From JBBSBY01 sp038250835 (GTDB taxonomy: Bacteria > Desulfobacterota > Desulfomonilia > Desulfomonilales > Desulfomonilaceae), in NCBI GenBank assembly GCA_038250835.1, contig JBBSBY010000040.1, forward strand, positions 1 to 28,963: a stretch of 28,963 nucleotides of DNA. Reading direction: 5' to 3'. The notes under the pieces were generated by a model. That model had not been told where the DNA came from and did not search any database. It saw nothing but the letters and a program-made list of their open reading frames with translations. Both the position numbers and the translations under genes were made by a program. This document shows positions 24,700-28,963 of the stretch, one piece after another (position 1 is the stretch's first letter; each line of letters opens with the position of its first letter).

Positions 24700-25820
24700 A
24701 ATTTGCCGCCGGCGAGAAACATGTCGTACACAGTGTCCGCGATGCAGGCCGCCAATAAGGGCGGAACGGCGTTTCCTATTTGTTTGGCAATTTCAGTTTT
24801 GTTGCCGTTGAACACGAAATCATCGGGGAATGATTGGAGTCTCGCAGCCTCGCGATGAGTTATCGGCCTATGCTGCTCAGGGTGAAGATACCGGCCCTTT
24901 TCAGGCTTGAAGAATTCGGTTCGTATTGTAAAAGCGGGCTTGTCCCACCACAGTCTGCCAAAGAGATCCGTCCCGCCGGTCCTTTTCTTGATCCAGCAAT
25001 CCGGTGTAAGTTCAGGCGCAATCTGTTGGAGATCGAAACGGTTCATCCCTTCGAGGGGGATGGCTCTGTATCGAGCTTGACTAAGCTGTGTCGGGTTGCG
25101 GGCGAAATGCAAATCAAACGACGGCGCCTCATAGTGAATATGAGAGCCAATAGGAGGAGGCAAGTCGCCGATGGCGTCTCTTACCGATACCCAGGATTGC
25201 AGAGTATCCGTTGATATCGGCTCGTAAGATGATTTGGATGAATCAGGCGCCATACTCTTACCGGGATTATGATGCGTTTTCCGGGGTGGGAAAAAGTCAT
25301 TGGGATCGGCAAAGGCGCATCCCATAATGATTGCTCTGACACGGGTCTGGGGAACTCCGTAATCCGCCGCGCAGAGCTTAGCCGCGGCTATTGAGAAGCC
25401 CAGTCGCCGGCATTCAATTTCAATCTGTCCGAATTCAGAAGATCCCAACAACTGTGGGACATTCTCCATGACAAAAATTGAAGCTCGAGACCTTCGCACG
25501 ACTTCTAGAAAAGGTCGCCACAACTGCTTACGAGCGTCACTATTTCTTGCTTTATTGAGAAGACTGAATCCCTGGCAAGGGGGGCCGCCAATTACAACAT
25601 CCGCTTTGGGTATAGTGGTGTTGGGATCGGCAAGGATATCCAGGATATTGCCGGCCACACAGTGATTCCCGAAATTTGCATTATAACTTTCCACTGCCGG
25701 CTCATTCCAATCGTTTGCCCACACGGACTCGAATGAGCCCCTGGACATACCGGCAAAACCGAGCGTCATACCTCCGCAACCCGAGAAAACATCAATCACT
25801 TTTAAGGCGGCTATCGTCAT
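24696..25820 (-). CDS. dcm: DNA (cytosine-5-)-methyltransferase
   Basis: A 374-residue C5-cytosine methyltransferase with all main motifs in order: I DVFSGCGGMTLGFAG (10-24), IV GGPPCQGFS with catalytic Cys82, VI MENV (118-121), VIII QTRVRAIIMG, IX RLWWDKPAFTIR, and X KQIGNAVPP. The target-recognition region between VIII and IX is of moderate size; the recognised sequence cannot be read from it, so the symbol dcm refers to activity rather than to CCWGG specificity. It overlaps uvrA by four bases (ATGA) upstream and vsr by four bases downstream. No restriction endonuclease gene lies in the window, so it may be an orphan enzyme or part of a system extending elsewhere. Confidence 0.9.
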   Translation of the reverse strand: MTIAALKVIDVFSGCGGMTLGFAGMSRGSFESVWANDWNEPAVESYNANFGNHCVAGNILDILADPNTTIPKADVVIGGPPCQGFSLLNKARNSDARKQLWRPFLEVVRRSRASIFVMENVPQLLGSSEFGQIEIECRRLGFSIAAAKLCAADYGVPQTRVRAIIMGCAFADPNDFFPPRKTHHNPGKSMAPDSSKSSYEPISTDTLQSWVSVRDAIGDLPPPIGSHIHYEAPSFDLHFARNPTQLSQARYRAIPLEGMNRFDLQQIAPELTPDCWIKKRTGGTDLFGRLWWDKPAFTIRTEFFKPEKGRYLHPEQHRPITHREAARLQSFPDDFVFNGNKTEIAKQIGNAVPPLLAACIADTVYDMFLAGGKL

Positions 25821-28765
25821 CCCACAGCGCGCTTCCTGGTTTCCACGGGCTCAGAATCCGCAGTGACCGGCCCATTGCTTTTCGCTTTCTTGGCGGCGTT
25901 TACCCTCTTGTTTGCAGCGTCCAATGAAGAATATCCTTTGTCATTCCTCAATACATCTTTGAGATACATGCCGGTATATGAACCGGGAGTCTGGGCAACC
26001 TTTTCCGGAGTACCCACAGCTACGATCTTGCCGCCTTCGTTGCCTCCTTCAGGGCCTAAATCTATAATATGATCGGCCACTTTGATTACATCCATATTGT
26101 GTTCTATTACCACCACCGTATTGCCCGCATCCACCAAGTTATCCAAAACTTCAAGCAATTGCTTTACGTCGGCAAAGTGCAATCCCGTAGTGGGTTCATC
26201 GAGAATGTACAACGTGCGGCCCGTGCTGCGTTTCGACAGTTCCTTCGAGAGCTTGATCCGCTGCGCTTCTCCACCGGATAAGGTCGTAGCCGACTGCCCC
26301 AATCGTATGTAACCAAGTCCCACGGATTGAAGTGTTTGAAGCTTATTATGCACGGACGGAATATTGCTTAAAAACTCCGATGCTTGATTTACGGTCATGG
26401 TGAGCACGTCGTGTATATTCTTGCCTTTGTATCTGATGTCAAGGGTTTCTCGATTGTATCGCTTACCGCCGCACACATCACATTTGATATACACATCCGG
26501 CAAAAAGTGCATTTCAATTTTGATAATTCCGTCGCCTTTGCAAGCCTCGCAGCGCCCCCCTTTGACGTTAAAGCTGTATCTGCCGGGTTTATAGCCCCGC
26601 ACTTTGGATTCGGGGAGATGGGCGAACAATTCTCGAATATACGTAAATACGCCCGTGTATGTAGCGGGGTTCGATCTGGGCGTTCGTCCGATGGGGCTTT
26701 GATCTATATCTATCACTTTGTCTATGAAAGCGATCCCCTCGATCCCATCCACATCTCCGCCTTTATCTCTGCTGCGATATAATCTTTGCGAAAGATTCTT
26801 GTGTAATATTTCGACTATCAAGGTGCTTTTACCCGACCCGGAAACGCCGGTTACAACCGTGAACAAACCAAGTGGAATAGTGACATCGATGTTCTTGAGA
26901 TTGTTGGCCCGGGCGCCTTTTATGAGCAGCTTTTTTTTGCCCGACTTACGTCGCTTCTTAGGGACTGGAATGAATTCGACACCCGACAGAAACTTTCCCG
27001 TAATCGAGTCTTCGGACTTAAGCAAATCATTGGGAACGCCGGAAAAGACGACTTCTCCGCCCATTCTGCCCGCGCCGGGGCCCATATCTACTACATGATC
27101 GGCCTTGAGGATCGTTTCAGGGTCGTGTTCCACAACAAGGACAGAATTGCCCTGATCGCGTAAATCCATCAAAGTGGAAAGTAAACGGTGATTGTCTCTC
27201 TGGTGTAACCCAATACTGGGTTCATCTAATATGTACAGCACTCCGACAAGCGACGATCCCACTTGCGTAGCCAATCTTATTCTCTGGGATTCGCCACCGG
27301 AAAGCGTGGCCGAGGAGCGGTCCAGAGTCAAATAGCCCAATCCGACTTTTTCTAGAAACCCCAATCGAGCTCGAATCTCCTTGAGGACCCGTTTAACGAT
27401 TTCCATGCGCCGTTGATCCAGCTCCAAAGAATCCAGGAATTCCACTGATTCCCGAATTGAAAGAGATGTCAGCTTATGTATGGGAAGATCACCGAGCAGC
27501 ACGTGACGGGCTTCCTGCCTTAATCTCGCGCCATTACAGTCCGCACATGGCACATTGCTCATGAAGCGTCCAAGGTCGTCGTCTATTTCGTCTCGCTCCC
27601 TTTCACTATCACGGTACCGTCTTTCAAGGTTGGGGATAACTCCTTCAAACGATTTATGGAAGTGGTGGCGCCGTCCGTCTCTTTCGTAATTAAAATCAAT
27701 GGATTCGGAACCCGATCCGTACAAAATCATGTGCTGAATCTTTGCGGGTAGGCGCTCGAAAGGAGTAGCAAGATCAAATCCAAAGTGGTCGGCCAATGAT
27801 TTCAGCATCTGGTGAAAAAAGATCGAACTGCGATTTTCCCAGGGCGCTATTGCGCCGCGTTTTAGTGATAACCCGGGGTCGGGGACGACCAGGTCCGGAT
27901 CAAATAGAATTTGTACGCCCAGACCGCCGCAGGATTCACAAGCTCCAAACGGATTATTGAAGGAAAACAGGCGCGGTGACATTTCACTTATCGACACACC
28001 ATGTTCGGGGCAGGCGAAATTTTCGCTGAAGAGATGAATCTCTCCTTCATGCTCCTCAACCATTACGGAACCTTTACCCATGCGAACCGCTGTTTCAAGT
28101 GAGTCGGCAAGTCTCTTTTCCATGCCTTCTTTTACGACAAGACGGTCCACAACCACTTCAATTGAATGCTTTTTCTTTTTGTCGAGCTTGATTTCTTCGG
28201 AAAGATCCAGATGCGATCCGTCGACTTTGACTCGAACAAAACCTTCTTTAATCAGGTTCTGAAATTCTTTTTGATATTCACCTTTTCTGCCGCTCACTAT
28301 GGGCGCAAGTATATAAATACGCGTTCCGGAACCGAGCCGCATCGTTTGATCCACCATTTGCTGGATAGTCATACTCGTTATGGGCTTGCCGCATTCCCAG
28401 CAGTGCGGTATTCCAGCGCGGGCATAAAGTAATCTCAGGTAATCGTAGATTTCCGTGACGGTCCCGACAGTGGATCTGGGATTTTTGGAAGTGGTTTTTT
28501 GTTCAATACTGATTGCGGGTGAAAGACCTTCGATGAGATCGACATCCGGTTTATCCATCATTTCCAAAAACTGACGAGCGTAAGCCGACAACGATTCTAC
28601 GTACCTGCGCTGCCCTTCCGCATAAATGGTGTCAAAAGCTAAAGTGGATTTGCCTGATCCGGATAATCCCGTAATAACGACCAATTTGTCCCGTGGTATA
28701 TCCAGGTCGATATCTTTTAAATTATGTTCACGCGCACCGCGTATGATTATTTCTTTGGAAGCCAA
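25817..28765 (-). CDS. uvrA: UvrA, excinuclease ABC subunit A
   Basis: A 982-residue damage-recognition ATPase of nucleotide excision repair. It has two ABC modules. Walker A GLSGSGKST is at 33-41 and GVSGSGKST lies in the second half; there are two LSGGE signatures (ATLSGGESQRI and TTLSGGEAQRI) and two Walker B segments (YILDEPSIGLH and YILDEPTTGLH). The first zinc module is CPEH...CESC (Cys252, His255, Cys276, Cys279), with a His in place of one Cys. The second is CEAC...CDVC, intact. A lysine-rich tail of about 40 residues extends past the usual end. The start is TTG at 28765, supported by GAGG upstream and the family N-terminus. It is the first gene of the uvrA-dcm-vsr unit. Confidence 0.96.
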   Translation of the reverse strand: MASKEIIIRGAREHNLKDIDLDIPRDKLVVITGLSGSGKSTLAFDTIYAEGQRRYVESLSAYARQFLEMMDKPDVDLIEGLSPAISIEQKTTSKNPRSTVGTVTEIYDYLRLLYARAGIPHCWECGKPITSMTIQQMVDQTMRLGSGTRIYILAPIVSGRKGEYQKEFQNLIKEGFVRVKVDGSHLDLSEEIKLDKKKKHSIEVVVDRLVVKEGMEKRLADSLETAVRMGKGSVMVEEHEGEIHLFSENFACPEHGVSISEMSPRLFSFNNPFGACESCGGLGVQILFDPDLVVPDPGLSLKRGAIAPWENRSSIFFHQMLKSLADHFGFDLATPFERLPAKIQHMILYGSGSESIDFNYERDGRRHHFHKSFEGVIPNLERRYRDSERERDEIDDDLGRFMSNVPCADCNGARLRQEARHVLLGDLPIHKLTSLSIRESVEFLDSLELDQRRMEIVKRVLKEIRARLGFLEKVGLGYLTLDRSSATLSGGESQRIRLATQVGSSLVGVLYILDEPSIGLHQRDNHRLLSTLMDLRDQGNSVLVVEHDPETILKADHVVDMGPGAGRMGGEVVFSGVPNDLLKSEDSITGKFLSGVEFIPVPKKRRKSGKKKLLIKGARANNLKNIDVTIPLGLFTVVTGVSGSGKSTLIVEILHKNLSQRLYRSRDKGGDVDGIEGIAFIDKVIDIDQSPIGRTPRSNPATYTGVFTYIRELFAHLPESKVRGYKPGRYSFNVKGGRCEACKGDGIIKIEMHFLPDVYIKCDVCGGKRYNRETLDIRYKGKNIHDVLTMTVNQASEFLSNIPSVHNKLQTLQSVGLGYIRLGQSATTLSGGEAQRIKLSKELSKRSTGRTLYILDEPTTGLHFADVKQLLEVLDNLVDAGNTVVVIEHNMDVIKVADHIIDLGPEGGNEGGKIVAVGTPEKVAQTPGSYTGMYLKDVLRNDKGYSSLDAANKRVNAAKKAKSNGPVTADSEPVETRKRAVG

Positions 28766-28963
28766 GGCGATCCTCTTTGATGTTTAATTCGGCCATGAGC
28801 GTCATAAGTCATAACCAAATAGTAAATTTAGCATTGTTTTTCCGAGTCCGTGGGATTTGAGTTATATCAAGATTCCCACTTCAGTGGAATGCTTACCACT
28901 CCGCGCCGCTTGTCCGAAGCATGCGCTACAGAATCAATATAATCACTAGGCGGCGTTTCGTAA
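28766..28963. other. upstream region of uvrA
   Basis: This partial spacer should hold the uvrA promoter, but no well-formed sigma70 pair or recognisable SOS box was found. An imperfect ATTC/GAAT hairpin at 28872-28890 is the only structure seen. Confidence 0.35.

Noticed and set aside
28872..28890. ATTC/GAAT imperfect hairpin upstream of uvrA as a second REP copy
   Set aside because: It shares only a few bases with the palindrome at 10401-10420 and contains a bulge, so relatedness is not supported.

Overview
The window reads as chromosomal DNA of a sulfate- or sulfite-respiring Desulfobacterota (old Deltaproteobacteria). The main evidence is a complete dsrMKJOP operon (14255-19275) preceded by an RsbRD-type small protein, together with methylmalonyl-CoA/succinyl-CoA pathway genes, a large DHH-CBS-nucleotidyltransferase fusion of the type found in Geobacter and Aquifex, and moderate GC with AT-rich spacers. 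The genus cannot be fixed from the sequence; a propionate-metabolising lineage of the Syntrophobacter/Desulfomonile kind is a reasonable guess.

Layout. (1) 1-2207, minus strand: a small Tat-exported protein with four His-x-Asp triplets and a DUF3999-type membrane-anchored envelope protein with a good promoter. (2) 2438-6838, plus strand: the 893-aa tRNA nucleotidyltransferase/DHH fusion, then a biotin-dependent carboxyltransferase subunit resembling transcarboxylase 5S, closed by a terminator. (3) 6839-13689: a loosely packed accessory stretch with long spacers. It holds two copies of a dispersed repeat, a secreted HExxH metallopeptidase, a VWA-OmpA envelope protein, a fusion of a degenerate KaiC/RecA-like domain with an XRE helix-turn-helix and a cupin, a VOC-family enzyme, and a very strong ribosome site in front of a 29-codon reading frame. 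(4) 13690-19275, plus strand: the RsbRD protein and dsrM, dsrK, dsrJ, dsrO, dsrP, ending at a bidirectional terminator. (5) 19451-23863, minus strand: cobalamin-binding domain of methylmalonyl-CoA mutase, acyl-CoA carboxylase/transcarboxylase 12S-type subunit, sucD and sucC. (6) 24220-28765, minus strand: uvrA, a C5-cytosine DNA methyltransferase and vsr, joined by two 4-base ATGA overlaps.

How the genes fit. The Dsr complex passes electrons across the membrane (DsrM cytochrome b, DsrP NrfD-type protein, DsrJ triheme cytochrome, DsrO periplasmic ferredoxin) to cytoplasmic DsrK, which serves reduction of the DsrC trisulfide made by dissimilatory sulfite reductase. The facing minus-strand cluster and the 5S-like gene fit interconversion of propionyl-CoA, methylmalonyl-CoA, succinyl-CoA and succinate, a common electron source or carbon route in such bacteria. 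The mutase catalytic subunit, the biotin carrier and DsrAB/DsrC are not in the window. No rRNA, tRNA, CRISPR array, insertion sequence or prophage gene was seen. The most unusual items are the pseudo-KaiC regulator fusion, the His-x-Asp Tat protein, the uvrA-dcm-vsr coupling, and the small reading frame and 16-bp palindrome in the long dsr upstream region.
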